NCBI RefSeq assembly: GCF_965363235.1
Contig: NC_134851.1
Span: 40,018,321 to 40,082,320 of the forward strand
DNA: 64,000 bases
Source: Mytilus galloprovincialis
Lineage: Eukaryota > Mollusca > Bivalvia > Mytilida > Mytilidae
Reading direction: 5' to 3'
The position numbers were made by a program, and so were the translations under genes. The notes below the pieces were generated by a model that saw only the letters and a list, made by a program, of their open reading frames with translations, had not been told where the DNA came from and ran no database searches. Shown here in pieces: positions 44,241 to 56,900 of the stretch (position 1 is the stretch's first letter; each line of letters begins with the position of its first letter).

Positions 44241-45551
44241 GCTTGCTTATATCATTGCCGCACAGTGCGTTGTTTCAAAACTTCTCGACTTTGCAAAATA
44301 TGTTTTTTTTATGTCGGGCCGTAACACATGATAGAAAAGATGTAATCGAACACATAAGAAAACAGTATTGTCTAATGGAGTTAAGAAGCGTCCTTTGTTC
44401 ATTAAAGACCATTGCTAAAACTTGTTTATTTTTCGCGTATGTTTTATGTTATTTTTTTCCAGTATGGGTTGAGTGTGCATTGTTAAGAGTTTTCAATGGG
44501 GGGAGGGTATTTGTTTCTTTGTAAGGTTTGTTTTTGCCTAATTATAGTTTTAAATTCTATTTTCAAACATCAACGTTATATTGTTTGAAACTTTTGTTTC
44601 CTGTTGTATGCAACATAAGGAAACATTAATTTATTCTGATTGATCTATTAAAGGAAGAAGGCTTTAAGTTTGAAATAAACTGTATACAAAATATTTGAAA
44701 ATGACACAAACACTTGAATGTATGATTGAATATTTATTTAATAACATATCCCATTAAATAAAACACAGAAAAAAGTAGAATTATATTCTAATTCACCTTA
44801 TGAAACGAATTTGATAGTCTTTCAAATAACCGACACAAAAAAATGGATATCTGTGACAACAGACTTTAAAGCAACATGCATTTAGTTTGTAGGTAAAGGT
44901 TATGTCTTTGACTAATTTTCTCTTAACTGAACCGTGAAATCATTTTTATGTTAGGAATACTACCCTACTTCAGTAGTAGACTAGTCCAACAGATAACCGA
45001 TCTATTTGTCGAAAGGAATAGACTATTTCTAATGGAGGGTAGTATACCATACATAATAATGATTTCACGGTTCAGTTAGCAATCAAGATAGTGAAAGATA
45101 TTACCTTTACATAGCAACTCAATGCATTTTGCTGAAATCTAATTTGAAATAACAATTTACATAGTATATACCTATCAATGCACTTTATTCCGACAAACAC
45201 TTCTAATTCAGGCTCTTACGTATATATACATTCAAAAATATTTTTATATTATGTACATGTATATACTGAAAGAAAAATGTTATCACGACAAACAAGGATA
45301 AACATTCCATTGCAATTGCATTGATGTTTCTACATGTAAAATGAAATGTTCCCTGTGCAAGCTGTTAGAAATTACTGCTGGAAATATTTAAATGTTTCAT
45401 TATTAATGAACGGGTCATTATCTCTTCAAAACAGTATCTTTAATAATATTAGTATCGGCACGAATATGAAGAGATATTGGTTGAATGTCCATAAGATAAA
45501 AACCAAAATGAATAAACAAAGAGAACGAACCTATACAAATTATAAAAATGT
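44241..45551. other. Intergenic between genes B and C
   Basis: No supported gene. The 93- and 109-codon frames near here (43164-43493, 44243-44524) are hydrophobic AT-rich chance frames without conservation in unit A. The hairpin at 44868-45140 lies inside. Confidence 0.4.
44868..45140. repeat. Hairpin element, ~120-nt imperfect arms
   Basis: Best-paired inner part is TTAACTGAACCGTGAAATCA / TGATTTCACGGTTCAGTTA. Further out GTAGGTAAAGGTTATGTCTTTG pairs imperfectly with ATATTACCTTTACATAGC, and CAACATGCATT with AATGCATTTTGC. A non-autonomous foldback-type element is likely. Confidence 0.65.
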
Positions 45552-45700
45552 ATAGAAAGAATTTCTTGTATGATTGTCAATGAGACCACTCTGAGGTTAC
45601 CATACGGCTTTTGCCATTGAGCAATTACAATACCGCATTGTCTTTTTAAACAAAAAACAGAAAGGACAAATCTCAAACAATTGAAACGCGAAAACATATT
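45552..45700 (+). repeat. Dispersed repeat V, diverged copy
   Basis: AAAGAATTTCTTGTATGATTGTCAATGAGACCA..GGTTACCATACGGCTTTTGCCATTGAGCA; follows the order of other V copies. Confidence 0.55.
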
Positions 45701-45721
45701 AAGGCCTAATTTTTGTACCAA

Positions 45722-47270
45722 CTAGAGGCTCTCAAGAGCCTGTGTCGCTCGCCTTGGTCTATGTGCATATTAAACAATGGACACAGATAAATTCATGACA
45801 TGATTATGTTTTGGTGATGGTGATGTGTTTGTAGATCTTACTTTACTGAACATTCTTGTTGCTACAATTATCTCTATCTATAATGAACTTGGCCTTGTAA
45901 TTACAGTGGAAAATATTTTCTAAAAATTTACTAAAATTTATAAAAAATGTTAAAAAATAACTAAAAAGGGCAATACCTCCTTAAGGGGTCAATTGACTAT
46001 TTTGGATTGTTGACTTATTTGAAGATCTTATTTCGCTGAACATTATTGCTGTAAACAGTTTATCTCTATCTATAATAATATTCAAAATAATAACAAAAAA
46101 CGGCGAAATTTCCTTAAAATTACCAATTCAGGGCAGTAACCTAAAACGGGCTGTCCGATCTATCTGAAATTTTCAGGGCAGATAGATTTTGACCAGATTA
46201 ACTATTTAACTTAGACAGATTTGCTCTAAATGCTTCGGTTTTTAGTTATAATAATCCAAAAACTGCATTTTTGGCAGCCATCTTGGTTGGATGGCCGGGT
46301 CACCGGACACATTTTTAAATTAGATACCCCAAAGATGATTGTGGCCAAGTGTGGAATAATTTGGCCCAGTAGTTTCAGAGCAGAAGATTTTTGTAAAAGA
46401 TTATTAAAATTTACGAAAAATGGTCAAAAATTTACAATAAAGGGCAATAACTCCTAAAGGGGTCCACTAACCATTTCGGTCGTGTTGACTTATTTGTAAA
46501 TCTTATTTTGCTGAACTTTATTGCTCTTTACAGTTTATCTCTATCTATAATAATTCTCAAGATAATAACCAAAAACAGCAAAATTTCCTTAAAATTACCA
46601 ATTAAGGGGCAGCAACCCAACAACGGGTTGTATGATTCATTTGAAAATTTCAGCACAGATAGATCTGGACCGGATTAACAATTTTATGTCTGAAAAATTT
46701 GCTCTAAATGCTTTGGTTTTTGAGTTATAGGTCAAAACTGCATTTTACCCCTATGTTCTATTTTTAGCCATGGCGGCCATCTTAGTTGATTGACAGGGTC
46801 GCCGGACACATTTTTTATACTAGACACCACAATGATGATTGTGGCCAAGTTTGGTTTAAATTGGCCCTGTAGTTTCAGAGGAGAAGATTTTTGTAAAAGA
46901 TTACCAAGATTTACGAAAAATGATTTAGAATTGACTATAAAGGTCAATAACTCCTAAAGGGGTCAACTGACTTTGCTGAACATTATTGCTGTTTACAGTT
47001 TATCTCTATCTATCATAATATTCAAGATAATAACTAAAAAACAGCAAAATTGCCTTAAAATTACCAATTCAGGGGCTGTTACCCAACAACAGGTTGTCCG
47101 ATTCATTTGAAAATTTCAAGGCAGATAGGTCTTGGCCTGCTAAACAATATTACCCACATTTTTTAAACTAGATACCCCAATGATGATTGTGGCCAAGTTT
47201 GGTTTAATTTGGCGCAGTAATTTCAGAGGAAAAGATTTTGTAAAAGTTAACGACGACGGACGACGACGGG
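45722..47270. repeat. Bivalve repeat with ~490-bp tandem core
   Basis: Opens GAGGCTCTCAAGAGCCTGTG and closes GTTAACGACGACGGACGACG, the borders of a repeat I know from several bivalves. Between them a ~490-bp unit is repeated: about 45955-46445, 46446-46940 and 46941-47245 (partial). Each has TTGCTGTTTACAGTTTATCTCTATCTAT-like, CCTTAAAATTACCAATT, GATTGTGGCCAAGTTTGG and TTTCAGAGGAGAAGATTTT blocks. Non-coding. Confidence 0.75.
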
Positions 47271-48131
47271 GGAGTTGAGCTAAAAAATGAATGATTAACA
47301 TATAAATATACAACCTTCGAATTTTCGTTAAAAGCTTTAGTTTTAGTGAACATTGTACTCATGTTCATAGGCATCGTTACATCATGTTCACGTTCAGTGA
47401 GAGGTTGAAAAAAATATGATGCTATATTGAACGGATCATTCAGCAAATTGAATTCTTATATTTGATCATTAGCACTTCTATCAAATTTGAAATTGTGATT
47501 TATTACCTCCGGAAGAAGTACTGTTTCTAGTTTATCCTTTATAATGACGATCATGAAGTCGTTTGACAGTCTTTCAAAGTGAAGAAATAAGATGATTCCC
47601 TCTATCTGGTTAATGACGTCATTAAGGCACATATAATATACTACTTTTTTTCCGTGAAGGATATAACTAGAAATTAGTATTTTAAACAACAACAACTGAA
47701 TAACACGATACTGACTTGGGACAGGCACATACAGAATATGGTGGGGTTTAACTCATTCGAAGTCGCCAAACCTCCTATACCCTATGATAGGGGGGTGTAA
47801 ACATAGAAAATAATAATAGACTATAAAAATCAGTTGTACAAGGATACAAATAGAAATACAAACACACAGATTAAACGCGGCAGGGTACATACATCTAACC
47901 ATTTGCATAACAAAAAGATCTGCAAGTACTCGTAGTTACTGACAGCTAGTTAAAAGCCGATTACAACTTATAAATTGAATAATGCATTTTAGACTAAAAT
48001 ACCAATCAGTACATATCCATCATAAATGGATTTAGTGTAAAGACGTCATAAATAACAGGAGAAAAACATGACTTTGTGAAATGTCACGATACAGGTATCG
48101 ACAGACTGTAGTGCCATGAATGAGTATAAAA
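47271..48131. other. Intergenic with retroelement-tail scraps
   Basis: 47690-47890 resembles a reversed retroelement tail (GACTTGGGACAGGCACATAC, GGTGGGGTTTAA). 47995-48120 (AAAGACGTC..ACATGACTTTGTG..CAGGTATCGACAGACTGTAG) recurs at about 51680-51770 beside gene C exon 10. Confidence 0.45.
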
Positions 48132-49113
48132 ATGTTCCGGACCATATGAGTATTTGGACCATACGCGTATGGTCATGACCATATGCGTATATACTCATAT
48201 GGTCCGACCGTACGCGTATGGTCGGACCATATGAGTATACGCATATGGTCATTAACGGGCCGGACCATATGAGTATTTTTGACCATATAGGTATTTTTTT
48301 TTCAAATATGCATAACAAACGTTTCAATAATGCAAAAAACTGTTTCTAAAAGAAAACAATGATGGTTACATGACAATGCATAAATTTAAAGGCTACGTTA
48401 AAATTGAATATTGATACCAAAGTTGATTTTCATCGCTTATTACATTCTTGCATGAAGACTTATCGCGACATTTACTTCCACACGGTAACATTACTTTTTC
48501 GCATTTGCACGTCATTGTTGTGCACGATCCTTTTCAGTTACACCTTTTGTTTGCAAGTGAAAAGATAGCCTTCTTTGCAGCTGCGTGCAGTGATGCCGAG
48601 GTTTTTGGTTATTTCGATGTGTCTGCGGTGTTTATGAAACTCTAGATTTCAAATATCGTAATATGACTACAGTACACCATATTCACTTAAATAAACTATG
48701 TTCCTTGCCAGTGACTTCTTGTGTTTATTGAGAAAATTTTGGAAGTTATCTTTTCAAGTCGACATATTGCTATTTACTCGTTATAACAAATCGGTAATGG
48801 ACATCGGTATAAAATGTGTTTATTATAGTTTTGACTAGGACGTAAAATTAAATATGTGAAACTTCTTATTTTTATTTAGTTAATCTCTTTATCATAATAT
48901 GATAATAAAAATGACCAATATGATAGCGTCCTCTTAATGAACGGTCATACCATATGAAGATTTAAGAAGTATTCAGAGTAAACTGTAACTTGCAGAGTGT
49001 TAATAACCCCGACCATACGCGTACGGTCGGGCCATATGCGTATGGGATGAGTTAATACCCATATGGTCATGACCATACGCGTATGGTCCAAATACTCATA
49101 TGGTCCGGAACAT
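48132..49113. mobile_element. Palindrome-array TIR element, 982 bp
   Basis: Perfect 54-bp inverted ends starting ATGTTCCGGACCATATGAGT. Right behind each end are arrays of palindromes, chiefly GACCATACGCGTATGGTC and CATATGAGTATAC-type words (48137-48298 and 49009-49108). The middle ~700 bp is ordinary AT-rich DNA with one 65-codon frame (48448-48645, +) that I do not recognise. Flanks are A/T runs, so no duplication can be assigned. The layout matches the element at 33042-35006. Confidence 0.78.
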
Positions 49114-49599
49114 AAATATGATATTTGGTTTGATTTTCATGTACTAAAAAAAAATCAATATTTATACAAACAAAAATGAACTTTAAATACATGTATCTTA
49201 TTTCAATGTTGCATTGGTAACCTTCTAGATTTAGTTAGTTTGAATGATCGATAAGTCTATCTGGATCGATTCTAGGTTTTTGACCCGGTAAACAACATAT
49301 CCGTCAACATGTGGATGTGCTATCCCATTTGAAATATGTTTTTCTATAGGTACAATTAAAGTTCAAAATAAATTTGTATATTTATGGAAAAAATTAGCAA
49401 AGGTTTTGAATAATAACGAAATCCCTGACTTAATGACTTGCCAGTATTTCCTTGAAATAATAAAAAAAAAAGGTCACATCAGACAAGGGCATAGCGAAAG
49501 AGTTGTGATACATAGACACCGTTAAATGTTACTTAAGAACCATTGAAATCTAAAAAAGAAAATTAACCATGTAGAACGAAAAATCTTCCTTTTGTCGTA

Positions 49600-49960
49600 C
49601 ATTTTAGTGAAAATAATAAAATTAACGGTACCAATTTTCTTGCACCAGATGCGCATTTCGACAATACATGTCTCTTCAGTGATGTTCGTGGCCAAAGTAT
49701 TTGAAATCCAAAGCTTATATAAAAGATGAAGAGCTATAATCCAAAAGGTCCAAAAGGTATAGCCAAATCCGTGAAAGGAATCAGAGCTTTGCATGAGGGA
49801 GATACATTCCTTAATTTATAATAATTTCTATCATTTTGTAACAGTAAATTTTAATAACACAAAAAATCCGTATTTTCATGCCAGTACCGAAGTACTGGCT
49901 ACTGTGGTGGTGATCTTCGGGGACTAATAGTCCACCAGCAGAGGCATCGACCCAGTGGTA
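49600..49960 (+). repeat. Dispersed repeat R, diverged subfamily
   Basis: TTAACGGTACCAATTTTCTT, CAGATGCGCATTTCGACAAT, CATGTCTCTTCAGTGATG, then ACCGAAGTACTGGCTACTG and GCATCGACCCAGTGGTAGTA. The related reversed copy is at 60840-61025. Confidence 0.65.
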
Positions 49961-50133
49961 GTAATAAATTAAAGTGAAGAGTTTCCCGTGTAAAACTGAT
50001 ATATCGTAATCTCGAGATGAGCAGTTACTACCGTTTATATGTTATCTATTTAAAATAAGTTCCTTTTGTGTAGTTTCGGCAGTATATTTAGAAATTCTTG
50101 ATTATTAAACGAAAATCTATCATCAAGATAACG

Positions 50134-50328
50134 TTAAGTGTTGTTGAATTTATCAATTAAATGCGACTTAGATGGGTATTTCCTGAGGTTGATCATACAC
50201 TGGGATTTACAGTACAATAACAAGTCTGTTTTTAAAGGGCACAATTGATGTCCATAGGAATACCGATAATCTTTATGGCCGAAACTTACATAAATATTAT
50301 GAAGGAGAAATTTATCAGTTTGACTCAT
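50134..50328 (-). pseudogene. Reverse-transcriptase fragment
   Basis: Frame of 64 codons with LCPLKTDLLLYCKSQC and KSHLIDKFNNT. In the abundant mussel RT family, as I recall it, this stretch precedes the catalytic YLDD motif, which is not present here. A fragment only; the C-terminal end of what looks like the same family is at 4131-4430. Confidence 0.5.
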
Positions 50329-50614
50329 CTTATCACATGTATCATAAGTACAGTACCTTTCTCATATTTAAGAAGAAGGCTATAAATAATTTGCAGCAAA
50401 GAGTTTTTATTCAGATTTTCCAAACAATCACTTCATTAAATGGAGAAAAAAATGTGTTTGTTAGATTGTGTTGAAGTGTAGTGTAAATAGTTAAAAAAGT
50501 TAAGAAAAGTTATTAGAATCAATTGGAGAATGAAAATGTCAATATGCATCGTCATAGTAAAGATGATCTTGTACACAATATGTCATATTATAAATGGTCC
50601 AGGTGCATAGAAAT

Positions 50615-50760
50615 ATGAAAATATAAATAGAGAATGGCAATAGGGAATGTGTCAATAAGAAAATATTTAGTCAAAGGCTATCAATGGGTCTTTAACGCAG
50701 TGAAAAACTCCCACACCAAGAGAGGGACTTCAAGCTCAAAGTGTATGGCAAGTTGATGTA
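50615..50760 (-). repeat. 5'-truncated RT retroelement tail
   Basis: TAGAGAATGGCAATAGGGAA..GTGTCAATAAGAAAATATTTAGTCAAAGG..GGTCTTTAACGCAGTGAAAA: a diverged copy of the tail end, just downstream of gene C. Confidence 0.55.
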
Positions 50761-50776
50761 AAATATCCTCTATTAA

Positions 50777-50956
50777 TTAATACCAGACATCGGAGTAACC
50801 TGTTTCATCACTACTCATTACACGCCGCGAAGCAATAAAGTGCACAGCTTTCGATGAAACATTGACATCTGTTTTCTTAACTGTTCTGTTTTCAACATCA
50901 TCGAACCGACCAGTTTCTGAAGTGCATGTTTGGAAAACAGGATTTGCATTATTCGT
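50777..50956 (-). CDS. Gene C: last tail exon
   Basis: 60 codons including the stop. TNNANPVFQTCTSE, then VENRTVKKTDVN, ending SSDETGYSDVWY. Homology to A/B is clear at NRTV and F-Q but the tyrosines of the ITIM and ITSM sites are gone. Confidence 0.78.
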   Translation of the reverse strand, partial: TNNANPVFQTCTSETGRFDDVENRTVKKTDVNVSSKAVHFIASRRVMSSDETGYSDVWY

Positions 50957-53900
50957 CTGAAACGTACATGATACATACTATCATTTTTTTTAAAAAGATT
51001 AATAAAATTTTGCATACAAGGATATCGTTCTTGGTTCTTGAAAAATATATATATTTCTAAAAAAAAACTTTCTTATATCCGATTGAATGACCTTCTGATC
51101 CATTTTTAAGAAATATCTAACATGTAAAAAGTCAATATATTTGCAGTTTTAATTTTTATCATCCAACGACAGTTAGTTCTTTAGATTGGTTCAAGTTTAC
51201 AGACGACGCTAAATTTTTCAAAAGTATATTTGAAGCTGTGATCTTGTAAGTCAATAAACACACATTTAAAAATGGCTTTGACCATACGGACCCATATGAT
51301 TGCCTTAATCGACGTTAGTTTGACTCATTGATAATCATACTACATGCATTATATCTTCCTATTTTATATTAGAAAACAGATGCGTAGACAAATCATATAA
51401 AGCTGCAAAACTCTAAAGATTATAGGCATACTAATCTATCATTTCTAAGCCAAAGATCACAAGATTTTTATATTTACTAAGCTATCAATTCATTTATACA
51501 ATTCCTAGAAGAAAAAAAAACGTTTTGTTCAGAGCATTCCTGTTAAAAATGATTACATTATCCGCAATGTAAAAAGTTTGGCTTATTCGGATTAACAATT
51601 AAACTGGTGTGCTATATAAAAAAAGGCTATCATCTGAGACAAAAATAGCAATGAGTCAACATCCAACATCCAATGTTTTTAATGTAAAGACGTCCTGAAA
51701 AGACAGACACAAAAACATGACCTTGTGCAATGCCAAGATACCAGTATCGACAGATTGTAGAGCCATGAGTTTGCATACATGCATAATTATATGTTTGTCG
51801 AATTTTTCTTACCAAGGGATATCTGCTCTGTGCGTGATTATTTTGCCTATGGTTCACAGGTAAAGGATAACCTACAACAGTATTGATAGTAATTAAACAT
51901 ACAACAGCTACGGTTCTAACCTAACAATTAGAAACAGATAAATTGAAAGTTCGTTTTGAATCTAACTATTCAAACTATTCCCACTACCAGCATTTATTTT
52001 TATAAGTACTGTTAAACAATACAAAACGATACAACTTGCATTAAATAATATCTTTGATAAGTTCAATAGTTGATTACAGAAGAGCAGTTGTTTTTCACTT
52101 TTTAATACTTACTCAGATGGAAAACTGACAGAACTTTTTATTTATAACTATCCTAATACATCAGTACATGTGAAGCTTTTTTGGGACAATACTTCCCCTC
52201 ACAAAAATTGCTAAACACCTATCAAGGACCCTATCAGCCATAACCTAATTTATGTACAAAATAATGGACGAAAGCAAACGTTTAGATATCCAACAAACGA
52301 CAAACACTGAATTACAGGACTTAAGATACCTGATTTATATTTTGTCTTCAAATTAAAATATTTTTGGCGAACATTTTTCATTCAAAAACGATACGAGGCT
52401 GAAATTTCATTCTCAAAATGCAGGTTTTATCTACATTTCACTAATCAGTTGGGCGCGAATCAAAACAATTAGAAGGTCACATGAAATACTGACTTGAAAA
52501 AAATGAAACCAATTATTTCAAAATTTTGTTTTAAAAGTGCTTTCACTGGACCCAAAAGGTACCAAAAGCTAGAAATTACGAATTACAAAACTTTTTAGAA
52601 CCGTTAATGTAGGAAAGTCAAATATCAACAATATTTCAAGTTAGCTCAATGACGTACATAATGGGCTGACGATGTCCACGAGAAAAAGCGCAAATAAGTA
52701 GCAAGAATGTGTATCAGTGGCGATTACAATTTATCATGGAGGCCTTATTTTTGTACACAGGACGTGAGTTTTGTATATTTCAGAGGTGTATAGGTAAAAT
52801 AATTAGAAGTCAATGTTAAATAAAAAAGGAATAAACAATTACAACCTAGAAAAACTGCCAGAAATAACTGTTAGTTGCTCTAGTAGGCGAAGGTGATCAA
52901 CACAATCATAAACAGGTTAAGTCATCGCTTCGTTATTAAAATGGGGAATAATCTATTTATCACAAATAAATTTCTCAATTATTCGACGAGGATGAATATG
53001 TTATCACTTTGACACCCGTTTATAGTACTACCATAATTAAAACCAACCATCATGATTCAGGATTTGTTATCCAGATGGCCTCATTTACTCGAAAGACGCA
53101 AGAATACAATGAAACAAACAGGCTAAGAAATGCTCTCAGGGTAGATTTTGTGAAGAAAAATAAAGCGTTTTTTTTTGTATGCATCTTCCCTCAACAATTG
53201 GTTTGCTACTATTTTAAACCTGATATTTCCAAAACGTATACACATTTGCACCTTCTACTGACTCTGGTATGTTGTCCACTGTTCTGAAATTAACGGAAAT
53301 AGAATTTGAAATCATGATGCATCAATACAAATATTATTTTAAATTTTTTTGTTGTTAAATCTTCAAAAAAAAAAAAAGCCGATTTTGCAATTGACATCGG
53401 CATAAAACATCGGAACGACGACATTAATGCATTCTCAGAATGTCTGCATGGTAACATCATGATGATAGTTTTGAAAAATACTTGATATATAAATCCGAAA
53501 ATGTTATATAACTATGAAAGCCTCTTGTTTCTATATAAATGTCATGGTAAAATGTACCAGTTAAAACACAGATTTATAAACAAATACCATAATTTTATTC
53601 TCATAAAATAAGGATTGAAAGGGGAGTTCAAATACACCTTCTCTTTCTCTTTCTGTTTCTTTTCCTTCTCACGAAAACTGTAATAAATTGGGATTGTTAG
53701 ATATACATTGACAAAATATTAAAATGTTGACATTATGAAGATATGCGAATGTTAGAAGGTCATTGATTCGATTTATAAGACAAAAATAAATCCGTTAATA
53801 AATTAAACCCCACAACTTTTTCATTTTAATGAAAATAAAAATCGTCACAGTCACAGTAAAGGTAAAAGAAATCAAAATGTTTATCAAGATGTTATCGGGC

Positions 53901-56900
53901 GAAATCCCAATTCAAAAAAACATGCTTTTTCCGTCGTTTGTTTAAATAAAGTATTTTCTATACATTATCAATATTTGGGATTTTTTTTACAGGAACAATT
54001 CAATCAGATACAATAATATAATTTGACTTTTTCTCATTGCTAAAAACAACGTCATAGACCTTTTATGTCACTAACAAGTTGCGTTGGTTGATGCGCATAA
54101 ACGATAGGCTGTTTGGTCTTTAAGTATTCTTCACGCTAGGAGAATTAAAAGCTGTTTATTCCATATTTCTATCTGCATTGAAATACATTAAAAAAACATT
54201 TGAGTGGGAGTTCCATTTCAAAACATCAAGTCATTTTCTGCAGATAGTGTAAAATAAAAATTATAGATGAATTTAACTCATATTGCATACAATTAAAAAA
54301 TGAATACGGTTCAAACAATAATAATCAAATTATCAGTTTTAGTCAGCAAAATTGTGTCCTGCTAGGCATAGATATAAACGTGTAATTATAATTTTCTAGA
54401 TGATAAATTTTATATCTGGTCAGAAAATTACATGTATGTGCCACACATGATATTGAGTTTAAGACCTGACAGCATTTTGCTACAGTTTAATCCAAGTTCG
54501 TATGTTTTAAAGAATATTACCTGCTGCTCCTGAAATTAGGAAACATATGACCAAAATTACCAAACTAATAATAATTGCAACTTTGGAACCGTGAGTATTT
54601 CTGTCTCCTGAAGTTATAAGAAAATAAGTTATTATTATTACTTTACTGTATTTTTGTGTCAAGATATGCATTCAGTTTCCATCAATTGATTTTAACTTAA
54701 AACTTGAGTTAAACATGTTAAATGGTTATTCCTTTTGAGCTCATATGATCAAAAGCACTCTGAAATTATACAGATGTTAAGGGTATAACATGAGTTTTTA
54801 TGCCGGCGTCACACAGTGGCGTATAGACCGACGTGCACCAGACGTAATGATGAAGTTGACTCAGTCCGTTTAAATTAGAGGAACGCAAAACAATCGTTTG
54901 AAGTATGTCGTAATGCAAATGTAAACGCTTTAACTCCAGGAAAATTTAATGCAGCATAACAATTTTCATGTAGCTTATAAGCGTTTTTCAAGCGTTTACC
55001 TGTCTGCTATACACACGTAAATAAATACAACAGTAGTATACCGCTGTTCGAAATTCATAAATCAAGGGTAATAAGCGCGTTGGAAAACGCTACAGTTTAG
55101 TTTGAGAGACGTTTAGAGCCCGTTGTCTTCGTCTCAAGATCGTTTGACTTTTACTTGGACTTTTACCTGGACGTATGCGGGGTGTGTATGTTACATCCGC
55201 CTGGCGTAGTTTCAGCGCTTCGTGATCGTATTAAACGCACCCGTGGCATATCGAAAACTGACATTCAACGAAATTTGCTCAGACATTTATATAGAGGCAT
55301 ATGTGCATTTACAAGACCGTGTGTATCAAGAAGTAGTACTCACAATGAAATTGAAAATGGAAATGGGAAATATGCCTAAGAGACAACAACCAGACCAAAG
55401 ATAAGACATGTAAGATACCAGCCGGAGTTGCACCTCAGCTGGTTCCTACATAACAATGTGTACTAGTTCCGTGAGACACTCCTTAATTTTATGTCACAGA
55501 CACACCGACAGCACCCAAAATCCTCCCAGGTACTATTTGTGCGCGTCTCAAATGCATGCATTCAAAGGACGTTTTTCCTTCGTAGCTTGCATTTCATCTA
55601 CGTTAGACAAACGCTAGACATACGCCAGAATACGTTACTAGAACGCCCGAAGAGCGCGTATCGTACGCCTTTAACACGCTGAAAGGTTGTTGTGCACACA
55701 ATACAGATATGATTGACAAGCTGAGTTCGTCCCAAATTACTAGCGTATTGGGAGGTACATGGTTTTTGACCACGCTCGGTGGACGTCGGAGCTATACACT
55801 TATGTGTGAAGCCGGTATAATGTAGACGAAACGCGCGTCTGAAATAATAAGCCTGATAATCGTTTTGTTTTTCGTCTTGATATAATGTTCTTCGCATATT
55901 CAGGTATTTGTACATTCTTGGATTTCTAAATCTTTTGCAGAAAAGTGTTAATATGTGTTTTGCAATCTGATCATTCAATTAAGTCAACGATAAAATTTAC
56001 GTTTTCTGTGATATGTTATGCCTTATTCACGGACTGCGTCTTGGCAGCGTAGATCGTTGTCCTAAACAAACCCAGCAAATGCGGAATACCAATACCAAAA
56101 TGTTAACGTCAGTGTAATACTAGAAGATAAATGCAATTTTCTTATAATAAGCTAGAAACATAAAACGTATGGAATGTTTGCCTGTTTCTCAAGATTATTA
56201 CAAGATGTTGTTTGAGCCAAAACTTCATGTATGATACACTCGTACCTGTTGTTACTGGTCCTATCTCTACTTCAAAACTATTACTGCCATAAACATTACA
56301 CAGTGTTACAGTGTAAATGTGAGAGTAATTGTTATTTAATATATTGAAGCTCAAAACTACTTGAATTGCTTCTACGGTAATTTCTGTGCCAAGAAAGATT
56401 GTGGTACCATTAACAATTGACATCTTCATTGAAGCTGTTATATCTTTATTTGCACTTTTTACGTTATAACAATTTATCATAGATTGAGTGTATACGATAA
56501 ATTCCAAATTTAAATCTTTTCCTGTCTGACCATACTGTTTGTCTTCTATGTTCTCCACAAATATAGGCGGTCCTAAAAAAATTAATTATCATCTTATTAA
56601 TTTCAAAGAAAATTATAGAAAATATAAACAGTTTATAGAAAAAAATTAATATGAAAATGTACAAGAAATGCTGCTTAAATCACAGTATTTTCCATTCTTT
56701 TGAGTTTTTGATTTAGTCATTTGATTTTTCGATTTGAATTTTCTTTGTAGTTCGATACTTTAGTTATTTACTTATTACCGTGTACAACATAAATGTCTTA
56801 CATACAGCTCCGGGCCAACTTAGGGTCAAAATTAAAACAAAATAATAACTTGATTTCCTTTGTCTTAGCCTAGCACATGGCATAATGAAGTAGTAGTAAC

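Noticed and set aside
48046-48327. 93-codon minus-strand frame over the left palindrome array
   Set aside because: The peptide merely translates the repeated palindromes (YGHDHTRM-like repeats).
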